64,000 nucleotides of DNA from Macrostomum hystrix (lineage: Eukaryota > Platyhelminthes > Macrostomidae): assembly GCA_950097015.1 (NCBI GenBank), contig CATNEN010000035.1, forward strand, positions 1,180,001-1,244,000, read 5' to 3'. Below, piece by piece: positions 15,744-28,593 of the stretch. Every line of letters begins with the position of its first letter. Positions within the stretch are counted from its first letter, which is position 1. A program made the position numbers and the translations under genes. The notes beneath the pieces were generated by a model, which was not told where the DNA came from, ran no database searches, and worked only from the letters and a program-made list of their open reading frames with translations.

Positions 15744-16586
15744 GAAGATATAAGCAAGCTTCAGTCAGCTAATGCAGAAATTGTGCTCCTATTTACATGT
15801 AAGGACACTGGCAGCATTGGCGGTGTCTCTGAATTCGAACGCCCGCTTTTATTTTATTTGATATTCTTGCTGTCACATTGCCAGTGGGCGTAAAATAGGG
15901 CAATGAATTAAATTTGTGGGGGTGCAGTAATTCTCTAACACAGTTGCTTAGTGTCAGTCGAAACTGTAGCTTGCAAAATCTGGGACAGGATAATATAACT
16001 TTAGTGCAGAAATAGCTCCAGTGTCTGGGTCTGAGACAGCAAAGGACTCACATTTTGATCTGATTCTTAACTACGTGATCAAACCACAAGCCGTTAATAC
16101 TTTGCTAACATGTTTCGGTGCACATTTTTTTACAGAAATATTATCTGGTATAACAAGCAATATTGATTTGGTTTTATGGTATAATTACTAGTGACAGACG
16201 ACCTGAAGACAGAGTAGGAAATTAGTCTAAATTTCTCTGACCTCTCACCTCACATACGCACTAATTACGGTGCAGACATTTAAAAGGACTACAGAAATAT
16301 ATTTTTTAACCAGTTTTACTTTTTCATAGATTTTTTGTTTGACAAAGTCAAAGGGCCGATTTTATATAGCATAGATTTTTTCAAACGAATTTACTAGCAC
16401 AGTTTTCGTCCTTTGAAGCATGAAGCATGAAATGCGAGTATAAAGCTTATACGAGCGTAGTGGGAAGCGGTCGGGCAAGCAATTGCTCACTTGCTTGACT
16501 TTTACGAAACTCCTTTGAGTTCCTGTGAGATAATTTGAGTTAAGCTATGCTGCTGAGTCCAGTAATAATAAAATATATATAATAAT
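15744..16586. other. Intergenic segment
   Basis: AT-rich DNA with no recognisable gene or repeat. Confidence 0.5.
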
Positions 16587-16870
16587 ATTGATTGCACCGG
16601 CCGCAATCAGGCCAGACGTGCAGCCGACAGCACAACCGCAGCTATTGCGGGCGCATCTGAATACTGCGAACGGCTGTTCAGTCCATGGACTGGGGGGGGA
16701 CGCCGCACCCACCGTCATTATCCCAGCTGATGCTGGAACCCATTTAACAGCTGCGTGAACTGAAGCAATGCAGAGTTAAGTGTCTTGCTAAAGGACACAA
16801 CTTTTTCCTGTGTAGTCGAGAATCGAACCCCCGACCGTGAGTCCGACGCTCTAACCACTTGGCTACAACC
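16587..16870 (-). repeat. tRNA-derived SINE, family 1, copy 2
   Basis: Minus-strand copy of the SINE at 9088. It reads GGTTGTAGCCAAGTGGTTAG (box A) and GGGGGTTCGATTCTCG (box B). The body has GTGTCCTTTAGCAAGACACT and CAGTCCATGGACTGAACAG. It ends in an A/T-rich tail near 16560-16587. It is better preserved than copy 1 in the tRNA head, which has a clear Leu/Ser-like D-arm. Confidence 0.8.
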
Positions 16871-17189
16871 TCTAGCATTGGCCAGTCTCTCACTATCGCT
16901 TGTGGAAGTATTGATCTTCCCTCTGGCAACACCCCAGATGCTGCTATCTTATCTGTAGTGACTGTCATAGGTTGACTTAGCTTAGATAGTTGACACTAGT
17001 TTGGCTCACCTTGTTCAGCACATTTGCTACTTGCAGCATTCTATTTTGACAAAGAATGGCAAAGAACTAGTCAATAATCGTCTGCGGTCTTAGAGCACAG
17101 GGCTAGAGTAATATAAAGGCTAAGAGTTGCAGACTAATCTGTTTATTCTTGGCCAAAGTACTCTCACAGGCGCAGGACTGGCGAAGTAG

Positions 17190-17438
17190 ACTAATTTTCT
17201 CAGCGAAGTGAATTGCTTTGACCCCTCCCCGACCACCGAGCACTGGGATCAGTGTGGGGGTGGGTTTAAATCCACCCGGAAGCGAAAGGCATCAGGTTGA
17301 TTTGCCTTTCCCACAGCCACCCCACCCCGGCAGCAGCCCTTTGCCTCCAAGATGAATCTTGGAAAGTAGCTGGCTTTCTTTCGGCAAACATTCACGGCAA
17401 TCAAAGTTTGCCTTTACTTTCTCGCTGAACTCAATCGC
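17190..17438 (+). repeat. Possible third SINE-like repeat with a GTAA tail
   Basis: It contains a box-B-like GGGTTTAAATCCACCC and an upstream CCGAGCACTGGGATCAG that could be a diverged box A. It ends exactly where the GTAA microsatellite begins, as SINE tails often do. There is no second copy in the window, so the identity is a guess. Confidence 0.3.
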
Positions 17439-17439
17439 A

Positions 17440-17996
<557 letters not shown>

Positions 17997-19481
17997 GTAA
18001 TTATGCGATTTGAAGGGAATTGAAGGACTATTATTATTAAAATATCATTCACTAGCAACAAAGAGTGCTAAAATTACTCGCATATTACACATGATTTCGC
18101 TGTCAATAGTGCGTCCCGAATCTATTGTCATTCGCCAATAATGCATCATCTCGTTAAAGATGGCGGAAAGGCAAAGAGGCTACTAAATCGTGCTATATTC
18201 GTGCTATATACTCGTAAAATGGACTTTTAACTTTCAGGACACGGTCACATCTAAAGCAGGCATTGCAATTGTTTTTGGGTAAATAAAAATAGTCTTGCGA
18301 ACTTGTCTGTCAACTTGATCTGCCAGACGATCTTTGCTGACAGGTGGAAGTGATTTCGTCTTTGCCCTCCGCCCCTCTCTCTAATGCAATCCGCAGTAAT
18401 TTTAACGCTGCGGCTTTAATTGCAGCTGCATTGTCCTGCAACGTCCTGTTCCCCAATGGTTTCTCTAGCTCTTCTCGTCCAGCGCAGGTGTGTTTACTCT
18501 TTGCTCGCAAGATATCGCCCGGAAATCTGACACCCCGGCGCCTGGATTGTTGAATGCCGCTCAAATCGAAGGAAGGCCGTCGCAGCTCAGCCACTGCGTG
18601 TGTTCCTTGCATATTTTGTTCAGTTTTAGGCCCACCATTGTCTGCGGCAAACAGATGGTTGGGCTGAGGATTTTTTATTCAAGAGTCACCCCCGCATATT
18701 CTAGCAGCAATGGAATCATGTTATTTTAATCTTTGCATCCCGCTTTCAATCTAGCTCAGAATGAGATACCAGTGGCTGTTCTCATCTTTCAGAACGATTA
18801 GAAAGAGAGAAATGTGTTGCCTGAAACCAGATTTCGATGCATTTCATTACTTGCTGCCAAACACTATCGGGTCAAATTGAGCCAAGTAGAAATCAAATTA
18901 GAAATGAGAAACCTGTCATGAGCGATACAAATCACACAAGGTGTCAGTCTCTAATTGCCTACCGCTACTGGTCTCTGCTGCTATGGCTGAAACATCTACT
19001 ACTCTGCGCGAGGGACTTGCATGCACCGCTCCACACGGTAGGCTTTCAGCAGTTGCGCGCTCACCACAGCATTTTGCTGCTTGTGGCACACATGGCCATC
19101 AAATGAAAGTCCACTGCATGCGGGAGACTCAGCTAAGATTGGGAAGAGAGAAGGAAGAGGAGTATCAGGGAGTAAGCCATAGCTGACACAGAGAAATCCT
19201 TCTACAGATGCTATTGGCCAAGAGGGCAGTCTAGGGGTTGTAGAATGAGGTAGAAATCACAGTGCGGTCTCTGATTGGAGACAACGCACTGTCGAGGCTC
19301 GAATAGATTTGACATCTTGCAGCAAATTGGCCTAACGGAAGCCATTGAGGTGCGATTTTCCCGATTCTTAGCTACAAAGAGCTGAACAATCAAGGCCCGC
19401 GAATGCGCATTTTTTAGTTATAAACGGCAATTTTTGCGTTTCTCATCCTGACACACAGCCAGAGCGTCGGCCAAAGTTATC
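17997..19481. other. Region upstream of the DEG/ENaC gene
   Basis: About 1.5 kb of mixed composition without a gene or known repeat. It should contain the promoter of the downstream channel gene, but no TATA or other element stands out. Confidence 0.5.
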
Positions 19482-21560
19482 ATGGTACGTCGTCGCGCTA
19501 GCGCCCAAAGACAAGGGCACCACTGGCAGCGAATGCTGCGCCAGCATGACATTATGTTTTTCCGTCGCATGTTCGGCCTTTTCTCCAAGGCCTCCCTCCA
19601 CGGAGTCAACAGGGTCTGCGTGTCGGACGCCTGCTGCCGGCCCGACCAAATCTTGTGGTCCTGCATCCTGTTGCTGGCCACTGTTGGACTATGCGTTCAC
19701 ATCTACAATGAAGCCACAGAGTACAAGCAGTACCCAGTTTCCAGCAGTTCCCGACTAGAACTCAATGGTTTTGTATTCCCCTCAGTGTCTTTCTGCAATC
19801 CTGAGAATCCCATCAAGACCAGGACGATCGAACTCACTAGTATCGGTCCAGCGAACGACAAGCTGCAGGTGATGAGCGGTGTTTGGTCAGACCCGAAGAT
19901 GCGACCACTGTACCGATACGAGCACTACGCAAACTTCTCCAAGATGGGCACATTCCCGCAGGACAGCGTCATCTACTGCCGGTACAATCGGCAGACCTGT
20001 TGGGCGGACAACTTCACGATCACCTTCGATAGATCCTACGGAAACTGCTTCACATTTCAGCCGATCGAGCGGCACCTCCGACGCCCGGACATGGAATTCG
20101 GTCTGATCCTCATTCTCTACAACCCTGCCGCTGACATGATTCTGGAGAGGGCTAAAATTGTCGGAAAGATGGGCTATAAGATGCGTCCTCAGGAGATGGC
20201 TTTCGATACGGAGAGCTTCTTAGTGAACTTTCATGCCAGCGGCACGATACCGCACCCTTTGGAGAACTCTTACGCGGCCTCCATGGGCATGGTGACGACG
20301 CTGGCTTTGGAGCAGATGAATACTTCGCTAGTAAGTACGCCCAATAGTCCGTGCCAGCAGCGAAACCAGGTACCAATGTATGACTCATTGTTACAAAGCG
20401 TGACCAACTACACCGACACGCTTTACGACTGTGCGCGATGGCGCGATACGCTAAATATGTACCACGCCTGCGGATGCGTTCCCGAAGGCCTTGTACGGCT
20501 GACGGACTTTAAAAATACTAGCGCCATACCTTACTGCCATCTGGTTGCCAGGGTAGATGAAGTTGGAAACGTGACCGAATTCTACAACTTTGTAAAGCCA
20601 AAGGAGTACATAAGCGAACACAACGTCTCAATTGAAGCTCTACAGAAACTGTACCCACAAGTTTACAAGCGCTACAAGGCATTTAACTGCTACCACAACA
20701 CTGACCTGCCTCCGGATCTCACCTGCCCAGACATGTGTCAGACAGAGTCTTACTCTGCGATTCTGTCATCCGGCGGCTGGCCGCACCCCTCGGATACGGA
20801 GAGCGACGACTACATTAAACAGGCCATCGAAATCTCTCTGCTATTACAAAATTACGTGAATGAGCAGGGATCGAAAAGTTTGCTGGCACAGAGCCTGGAA
20901 TTGCGCAATCTAAGTCTAGCGTCTTGCCACACCGACCTGACGCATGACTTGATCGACACCCCCGAAGAGCGGTCCAAACCTGAAATCCAAGCTGCGCTTC
21001 AAGAATGCCGCGAGGTTCATTCGTTTGTGAGCAAGCACTTTCTCCTCGTGAAGGTCTACCCGCAGACACTGACTGTGAAGTTTCTGACAGTTGAGCGCAG
21101 CTTCCTATTGCCGCAACTGCTCTCCCGTATTGGTGGCTCTCTTGGTCTGTGGGTCGGTACGTCTTTGATCACATTCTTTGAGTGCATTGAAATCCTCACG
21201 GCGCTGGCCAGCTACTTTGCTGCAAAGATTCTTCATTTGGCCCTGTACCACCGAGCCAAGAACCGACCTGAATGTGCTGGGAGCTGTCCCTACTCTAGTC
21301 GTCAACAACAGCAGCGTAATGGCAGAACGGCTGATTCGGCAGCGGGCGCGACAACAAACGTCGCTGCCAACGAAAACGCAGCTACTTCGGCTTCCTCGAT
21401 GGTAGCTTATGGCGAAGCTATTTCTGGACATTTCCGCGAAGTCGACAATGGGGACGATGACACGGGCGACGGCGATGCCGACTCGTCCAATACTGACTCG
21501 GATGGTGGCGGCGTGACGGCAGTTTTCCTGGAAAATGTCGACCGAGAGTCACACGTATGA
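19482..21560 (+). CDS. DEG/ENaC-family sodium channel subunit (single exon)
   Basis: 692 codons. The family forms trimeric, amiloride-sensitive Na+ channels in the plasma membrane, gated by protons, peptides or mechanical force. Seen: cytoplasmic N-terminus with the His-Gly gating motif (SLHGVNRV, residues 39-45); TM1 at about 56-76; the post-TM1 signature FPSVSFCN (99-106); a long Cys-rich extracellular domain; then TM2 at about 550-578, GGSLGLWVGTSLITFFE, with GTS (559-561) at the selectivity filter in place of the usual GAS/GSS/SCS. The cytoplasmic tail is Gln/Ala-rich then Asp-rich. The length suits the family. The frame is unbroken by introns, unlike the other host genes here. The subtype (ASIC-, FaNaC- or degenerin-like) cannot be told. 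Confidence 0.93.
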   Translation: MVRRRASAQRQGHHWQRMLRQHDIMFFRRMFGLFSKASLHGVNRVCVSDACCRPDQILWSCILLLATVGLCVHIYNEATEYKQYPVSSSSRLELNGFVFPSVSFCNPENPIKTRTIELTSIGPANDKLQVMSGVWSDPKMRPLYRYEHYANFSKMGTFPQDSVIYCRYNRQTCWADNFTITFDRSYGNCFTFQPIERHLRRPDMEFGLILILYNPAADMILERAKIVGKMGYKMRPQEMAFDTESFLVNFHASGTIPHPLENSYAASMGMVTTLALEQMNTSLVSTPNSPCQQRNQVPMYDSLLQSVTNYTDTLYDCARWRDTLNMYHACGCVPEGLVRLTDFKNTSAIPYCHLVARVDEVGNVTEFYNFVKPKEYISEHNVSIEALQKLYPQVYKRYKAFNCYHNTDLPPDLTCPDMCQTESYSAILSSGGWPHPSDTESDDYIKQAIEISLLLQNYVNEQGSKSLLAQSLELRNLSLASCHTDLTHDLIDTPEERSKPEIQAALQECREVHSFVSKHFLLVKVYPQTLTVKFLTVERSFLLPQLLSRIGGSLGLWVGTSLITFFECIEILTALASYFAAKILHLALYHRAKNRPECAGSCPYSSRQQQQRNGRTADSAAGATTNVAANENAATSASSMVAYGEAISGHFREVDNGDDDTGDGDADSSNTDSDGGGVTAVFLENVDRESHV

Positions 21561-22385
21561 CATCTTGAATAGAGAAGATGGAGATCGATTCGCTACTTAT
21601 CCGCTTCCCATTCACATGCCTCCTTAGTTTGCTGAGAGGACCGAAGTGCTACCCGACTTATCAAAGATCCACCGAACTCCTGTCATTTATAATTAGTTTA
21701 TAATAAGTTTCAGCTGAAGAATGAACGCAGACGATCATAGCTCGTAATGTACATTTTAAAAATATTCACAAGCATCCGTTTAGTGCATCCTTAACCGTAG
21801 GATTTTGCCTTAACCGTAAGTGGTTTTTGCTTTGACAACAGTTTTTTTAAGCCTTAGTTGCATAGCGCATTGCTTCTTAATGTGGCGATTTCATTTTACC
21901 TGGATTCTGCAGCACCAGTGCGTTTTAAGGACAGAAAATGTAGTGCAATTATTATCCATTCGGTTTAAGTCTAGCAGTTAAAACTAATACTACCTGTTCG
22001 TATTTTATTAGCTGTAAAATATTCTGCCATACCTCTGTCTGCATGCTTTGCAATCTTTTTAGATCATGGTAGCTGCATCTGGGAGTGGTTAATTTACTTA
22101 GAAGAAATATTTTCCTGGTCGAAAAATTAAACTATTAATTTAGTCTACGTTGCTATATGCAGCCATTGAAATTTGTATTTTAAATACGAACTTACTTACT
22201 TACATTAACTTGCCAACGGATAAGATACAAATTGGTATACACTAGCGAACACGAAAACATTAAAATTCCTATTAGAACGAGAAATCATGATCAAAACTAG
22301 TACTCACTACTTTCACTGAAAGTGATAGGAAATAATAGTCCAACAGTAAAACAGTAACTATAGTCTCCTTAGTTAAGTTGTAAGT
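21561..22385. other. Intergenic, downstream of DEG/ENaC
   Basis: AT-rich 3' flank. No poly-A tract or target duplication that would mark the intronless gene as a fresh retrocopy. Nothing else recognised. Confidence 0.5.
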
Positions 22386-24748
22386 TCATTTAACTTCTGC
22401 TACTGGAACCGGTCAGCTTCTGGAGCCTCCTTTGCAGTACTGCAGTGGCATCAGCTTGGTTAATCTGCCGAGCCTGGTTTTTGGCCATGCAATTGAAAAA
22501 CCTCTTAGTAATCTCCGGCACCATGTCGTGGCCATCCGTGCAGTGCGTCCGGCCGAACAGGAACGTCGGGTTGTCCGCGAGCACAAAATCCATGACTTGG
22601 TGAAACACGGCTCTCTGGTTGACAGAGAGGCTGACAGAAACCTGTCCTTCAATCTTGGTGTGCTCTTAATCTCGACGAAGGCACGCCAGCATAGTATGCC
22701 AATCTGGAACAAGTGCTCCTGTGGCCAGAGAAGACCTCCTCGATTGACTTCAGCGAGAAAGTCCGAAGCATCCTTGATGTTCTGAGCTCTGTCCTCTTTA
22801 AAGTAAAATTCTGCTGATGGAGCATCGCAGATGAGGGTCTCCTAGCATGATTCACACTTTTTCGTCCTAATCACAGAGCGGGCGCAGAAACCGCACACGT
22901 AATAAACGATGACAAAATCGCTTTTATCCGGAACAATGTTAAAAAGGAGCTCGCTGTGAATCTCCTCCGCCAGCTTCACGTAAGCCGGGTCTGGGCCACT
23001 CATCTGCTGCAGTGCGTTGTCAATATCGTTCACTGTAAGTCCGGAGTACTTAAGCAAAGAGATGGTCTTGTTTTTTCGGTCGCTTTCTGTCAGCTGGCGC
23101 ATCGTGATGGAATAATTGACACCACTCAGCTGACGAATCCAACCAAATCGAGCCTCAATGCTGTCAGACTGTATCTTTCCCATCAGAACAAAGGAGAGTC
23201 CACAACAGTCTGGCAGATATTGAACCAATTCGGCCATGGCTCGGCAGGTGTGGCGCACAGCCAGGAAAGTGTGAGCCGTCAGCCCAGGTGTCTGCATTTT
23301 GCCATTGGTCATAAATGCACGTCGCACTCTACTCGTTCTTTATTTCCTCATTTAAAAGTGCAATAAACAGAAAAAAGTGAGCTTACTTGTGAGCCTTCCC
23401 ACATCTCCAGGAAGTCCGCAAAGTTCTTCGGGTATGCTAGCTTCCAGTCCAAGGAAGACCGGACGGGGTCTCTTTTTTGCTTTCCGATTGTAGTCGTGCG
23501 CACATTTAGGACATTCCAGAGCTTGAGAAATACTGTCAGAACAGAGGCTGTCTGTCGAAACCCATAGTGTTTCAATGCATTGATGGTGGATTCGTGAAAG
23601 AGAGCGACAGCTAGCTTAACGTTGACCTTCTCGATGCTTGACGGATGTAGAACGATGTTGGTAAGCTTGTGCGCCAATTTTACCGGGTTGTCGGCTTCCA
23701 AGCGATACACTCTCTCGACGTCGGCGAAAGCAGCACGAGTTGGCTCGTCTAGTATAGAAGGAACTCACCTCGTGTCAAGAAGTTGTTATACAAGTTCTTC
23801 ATGTTCTTCAAAAAGTGGGTGTAGAAGCGCCTGTTCACAGCCGCATTGTCAACGCTGATGGCAACCACACTGATTCCAATCTTGTGCAGCATGGGCATGA
23901 TACTCAAATAGAACTCATGCAGAGCCTCAGCCTTCAGATTGTTCTTTGGAAATATTCCGACCAAGTCAGGTTACTTGGTCATGGCGGGTTTTATCATAAA
24001 GCAGAGGGCGGTCTGTGCAATGTTTCCTGTTTGCGTTCAACCACATAGTTCTCCTCCGCTTATCTCGACCCGCTTGCTGACATATATCTCATCGATCAGC
24101 AGAATGATGGTTGCTTCATAGGCTTGGATAGAATCGTAGCGCAATTTTAGATACTCGAAATTGCTGAGACCTGCACTAGAGCCAATCTTCTTTGTAACGT
24201 TTCTCAAAGTCTTGTCTGACGGCAAAATCAACGAATTCGTCTCCAGTAGGCCGTTCATAAGCAGCAGGATTAGCTGCTAGATTATCTAGATAATCTAACG
24301 AAATTAGGGTCTCACTCCGCTTCATAACGTCGTACTGAACTAGTTTTGTCAGATCGGACAGCCGGTTGCGCTTTGGTGAAGTAGCTTGGCATCGTAGTAG
24401 GCTGAATTGCGTCGGAACAGCATCTTCCTTAAGTCGCTTCCTTGCAGGAGCAGCGCTCGCCTGCGTCTTTTGCCTCTTTCTCCACGGATTGCTGTCCTTG
24501 TATTCGGTGACAAAGTCTGAGGCTAGGAAGTGCAGAGAGCAGATTCGGGAATGCTTGGTGAGTTGATATGTTGACTGTCTGGCTGTCTGACTGTCTGGAT
24601 TTCGCAGCCCTTTTGCCAGATGCTCGGCTTCAGTTGAAAATCGGTGGAAGGAAATTCCATTCGTTGGGTCGAGTCATGTTGAGTCGTAGCCAGATTTGCA
24701 CCCGAAAGCCGAGCATTTGTCTGGCATTTTTGCTATGCAATAACGTGT
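22386..24748 (-). pseudogene. P-element-type transposase with THAP domain, degraded
   Basis: Read from right to left: a THAP zinc finger starts at ATG 24748 (MPDKCSAFGC) and ends with ICSLHFLASDF near 24520, giving the C2CH pattern. Next come LIDEIYVSKR (about 24085) and ISVVAISVDNAAVNRRFY (about 23860), then GKIQSDSIEARFGWIRQLSG (about 23165), a signature shared by Drosophila P-element transposase and THAP9. Damage: TGA in the middle of the THAP domain (after LPPIFN), TAG at 22842-22844 after KKCESC with the frame continuing beyond it, and a frame change near 22600. I could not find terminal inverted repeats. Confidence 0.8.
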
Positions 24749-27453
24749 GGATATTAAAATAAAGAAAAAAGGATTGACAGTAGAGCCGTCCAATGATCCC
24801 TGCAGATGTATAGAAACCCTCACAATGAGGCAAGCAACTGTACAGCTCTTTAACACATTTCAACGTCCGTATCATTCGACACTCTGCTTCGGAGTGTACA
24901 TTAATAAGTGAACTCCATAGATAAACAAAATCCTCCCATTGCACGATATAACATATGAATGAAAGAAAATCTATTGTTTGAGGGAAAAGTGGTTCAGTTT
25001 GGCCAGCCGTGCATGGTATGAATTCCCTGCCTATCCTAAGTGAGTTTCCATGCCAGATACTGTATTCAGAGTTCCTTGCCCTAGTCTACTCAAAGGCGAA
25101 ATTTCGTATGTGATAGAAGAGTATACTTATGGCGTCTACATTTTTACTTTGACTAAACTAAATAAAAGATCTGAATATAAAGTATTGATGTGTTTAAAAT
25201 GTGGCACCAATGCGACAGTGAAGTGAGTACCAGTGGCATCGCTATTAGTGACATGCCAGCGGCAAAGAAATTATCGTTGAACTGACCGAATATAGTTGTC
25301 TAAACTTAATTACGGAAAAATTGCAGCGACCAATAAATACGCATGTTCTTTCAATCTTCCTTTGCCGACACGCCTGCTGGCCTGAGAGCAGTCGAGTGGT
25401 CCCTAGTCAGTCCATCAGCCCCCTATGCCGCTCATTTCCTTTTTCCATTTGCATCTGGTCCTACTAATCGAGCTGCGCTGGTAATTCTATAATGTGACGC
25501 TATGTGAAGCGGTGGTGTTTTATTCATTTGCTTGCAGTTAAAAGACTTCTGCCTTGTTTTATTTGTATGGGGAAAGATCTGCTGAAGGCCTAACTGCCCG
25601 AGCACTTCACATATTAAAATCGTTCGAGAGCCGTTCGCACTCGCTAGTTGTATAGAGGCCCAATGCTCTCGTTTAAGTACTCGTACTCCCAAGGCAGCGA
25701 CTGGCCAAGTGTACCTTCCAGGGCTTGATCAGTCAGAATGGAGAGACATTCTTTCCAGGATGTGAATAGTCAGCTGCTGCCACCAGCTGAAGGTCCAGAA
25801 GTTCCGCCTAGATGAATGCCAGTCGACACCAAAGGCTAAGATGTTACAGACATATAAGGCCGACAAGCTGATGAAAATGTGAACGCTTGGCAAAGCTTTA
25901 CTGATGTGCAGTGCTGATTGGCGTACAGTGGTGTACAGGGTGTACAGATTCTATTAGCGCTTATGGACAAAGTGGAACTATTGGAATCATTTAATACGAG
26001 TGTAAAGACTTTGCTTAAGATTGTAGAACGATTCTCAACCTCTCAGATGACACAGTGACTTTTGTATTTATCAAATCGATAGCAGTATTAGGGGTGGAGC
26101 TACTGAATCCGCGCGTGCACATAGGGGAGAAAAGCACGTACACATAGTACATTCTAAATAATTAGATAACGTGCCGGGCCGGTGCACAACACACCTGCCT
26201 TAGCTAGCCGCAACCAGAGTCACATCACCACAACGAGTATCTCGATGTGTCTCGGTGTGTAAGTTCTTCAGTCGACCCTCAAACCCCCCAGACAGTCAGT
26301 TCTTGGCTGTCTGGACGTTGTGCCTAGGAGATTATAAGGGTCTCTGGAAGACTGCAGAAAGAAATAATTATATTATCTGGACTGCTTCCTCCTCAAGTCT
26401 CGTCCTCGAGAACTTCTCACTTTGCAGACGAGTTAGTTTTCGTTTCCTTTCGCTAACTATAGGGTCAACGAATGCTATGGGACTGCAATGACAACATTAG
26501 AGCCATGTCGCTAGTAAACAAAGCTATAAAGCACAACACGTAGTAACCCATAACCCATAAAAGTGGAATCCAAATGGTTTTGATGATTAACGGAATTACG
26601 GAGCATGCGTTACTTTCTAGAAGATCGTTAATTATTGTCGAGAATCACGAACCAATCAAGGTTGAATTGCTACAACTTTTTAACTTTCCACGGATACTTT
26701 AGCATTCGAAAAAGTTAATTTAATAAGTTAAGTTAAATAAATGAAATAAGTTAATTTTTCTCAGGATTACCTATGAATTTTATACAGAAGATTTGTGTTG
26801 CTTTGTGTCTTAATCGGTGAGTGAGCAAAGAAAAATTGCTTTAAAGTCCGTTAAGTGTTGTAGTGCTCCTTCTAATTTGATATTTTTGTGCACCCTCCTG
26901 ATAATTCACACTCTCATTCACTCCTCATAATGTAAATGTCTAATCTACCTTCCTTACTTATTACTTCCAGTCACCCTCTGTGACCTATAAAATCATTATT
27001 CCACACCCCTTTTTGGGTGCAGGGCTCGTACAAACTACTGATATACGAGTTTGGGTAGCGTGGCTTTAACACAATAGTTCTGGCCTTCTGCCAGTAGTAT
27101 TCTAGATCTTTGATTTAGGCAGTTCTTGAGAAGCTGCTCTCAGATAGTTCAGGCTCTTTAGCCAGTCTGTGCTCGGGCCTACCCCGGTTTCCACTTCAGA
27201 AATAAGTAAGGCCTCGAGAGTGCTCACTAGGAGATTTGAACTGTTTCTATAATAGGCTTCGAAATGGTTGGATTTTCCCTATAGTGAAATCGGTCAATAT
27301 TTATGCTAAACTTCTTCCTACTATTCTGGGCGTATACTGGGTAAATTCAAAACGATCTGCACAAAATACAACATGTCCATAGTAATTTTCTCCTAAAAAG
27401 ATTGATCTCTCAACAGAAATCGAAATAGAAACTATATATTTGATTGTCTACAA
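24749..27453. other. Intergenic segment
   Basis: About 2.7 kb without a recognisable gene. Frames are short and have no conserved motifs. No tandem repeats seen. Confidence 0.5.
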
Positions 27454-28032
27454 CAGAGGTCGGCAAACTTATTAGCTAGTGGGCCAAAAAGAGAACCTAA
27501 AAGACGATAGCGGGCCGAATTGACTGTAGAAATATGAGAAAGGGGAGAGAGAAGACTCGGGAGAGATGAGACAGCGGAGAGATGACACGCGGGAGAGATG
27601 AGACATGGAAGATATGAGACAACGGAGAGATGAGACACGGGAGGGATAAGACACGGAAGAGATGAGACACGGGAGAGATGAGAAATGGGAGAGATGAGAC
27701 AACGGAGAGATGAGACAGCGGAGAAATGAGACGCGGGAGAGATGAGACACTGGAGAGATTAGAAGGCGGAGAGATGAGACAGCGGAGAAATGAGACGCGG
27801 GAGAGATGAGACACTGGAGAGATTAGAAGGCGGAGAGATGAGACGGTGGAGAGATAAGATAGCGGAGAGATGAGACGCGGGAGAGATGAGACGCGGGAGA
27901 GATGAGACGCGGGAGGGACGAGACAGGGGAAAGATGAAACAGGATACTGAAAGTGTCGGAAGGGGCAACGGGCCGGATTTGGGAGCTTCGAGGGCCGAAT
28001 CTGGCCCGCGGGCCGGAGTTTGCCGACCCCTG
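27454..28032. mobile_element. Non-autonomous hAT-type MITE, copy 2, with expanded internal minisatellite
   Basis: Same family as 9797-10215. The ends are CAGAGGTCGGCAAAC and GTTTGCCGACCCCTG, with exact 8-bp target duplication GTCTACAA (27446-27453 and 28033-28040). Subterminal sequences match copy 1 (CTAAAAGACGA near the left, GGGGCAACGGGCCGG near the right). The interior holds about 24 units of GAGAGATGAGACACGG-like repeats of 16-17 bp. Serine/proline-rich open frames (up to 189 codons) across it are translations of the repeat. Confidence 0.92.
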
Positions 28033-28097
28033 GTCTACAACGTTTTAGCACAAAATGAAGCTTCAAAGACTTTTTGCTTGAAATTTAGAATTGCCTT

Positions 28098-28138
28098 TAT
28101 TTATTATTATTATTATTATTTATTATTATTATTATTGA
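28098..28138. repeat. (TTA)n microsatellite
   Basis: About 13 imperfect TTA/TTTA units. Confidence 0.9.
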
Positions 28139-28593
28139 AGTGCGCACGCCGATTGGGTGCTGATATTTTGTATATTTTATGTTGGTAACAAGGCTGAACG
28201 ATTTGATAAAAACGGCGATAGAAAAACAGTAGCATGCATAAGATTAATTTTAGGTGAATAAAATATTTTAAATTTGTAAACAAAGACATTAAAACAAAAA
28301 ATGAAATATTGAAATTTAAAGAGAAAATTAAAACTGTGACTGAAATCACTTTTCTTCCGAAAGGAGAATAGCTATTGTGTTTTTGCGAGTCTATCAAATA
28401 TTACAATCGAAAAATACTCGTATAACTCAAACTATAATCAAGAATTCTAACTATGGGCCTCAGGGCAGTGGCTTTTTTTATCTTGCTTTAAGTTTATCTA
28501 GCTTCCTGTGTCATTAAATGCACAATTTTGTCATCAGCTGTTAGGCTTTCGAAATTTCGAACAGTACCTGCCACTCTCTCTATGAATTTATTT

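Noticed and set aside
23330-23400. A regular intron joining the two middle P-element frames
   Set aside because: Donor CAA-GTAAGC is acceptable but no acceptor nearby keeps the phase; with the other stops, decay is the simpler reading.
27497-28066. Serine/proline-rich 189-codon protein
   Set aside because: Lies entirely inside the hAT MITE and its 16-bp tandem repeat; bounded by the element's termini.
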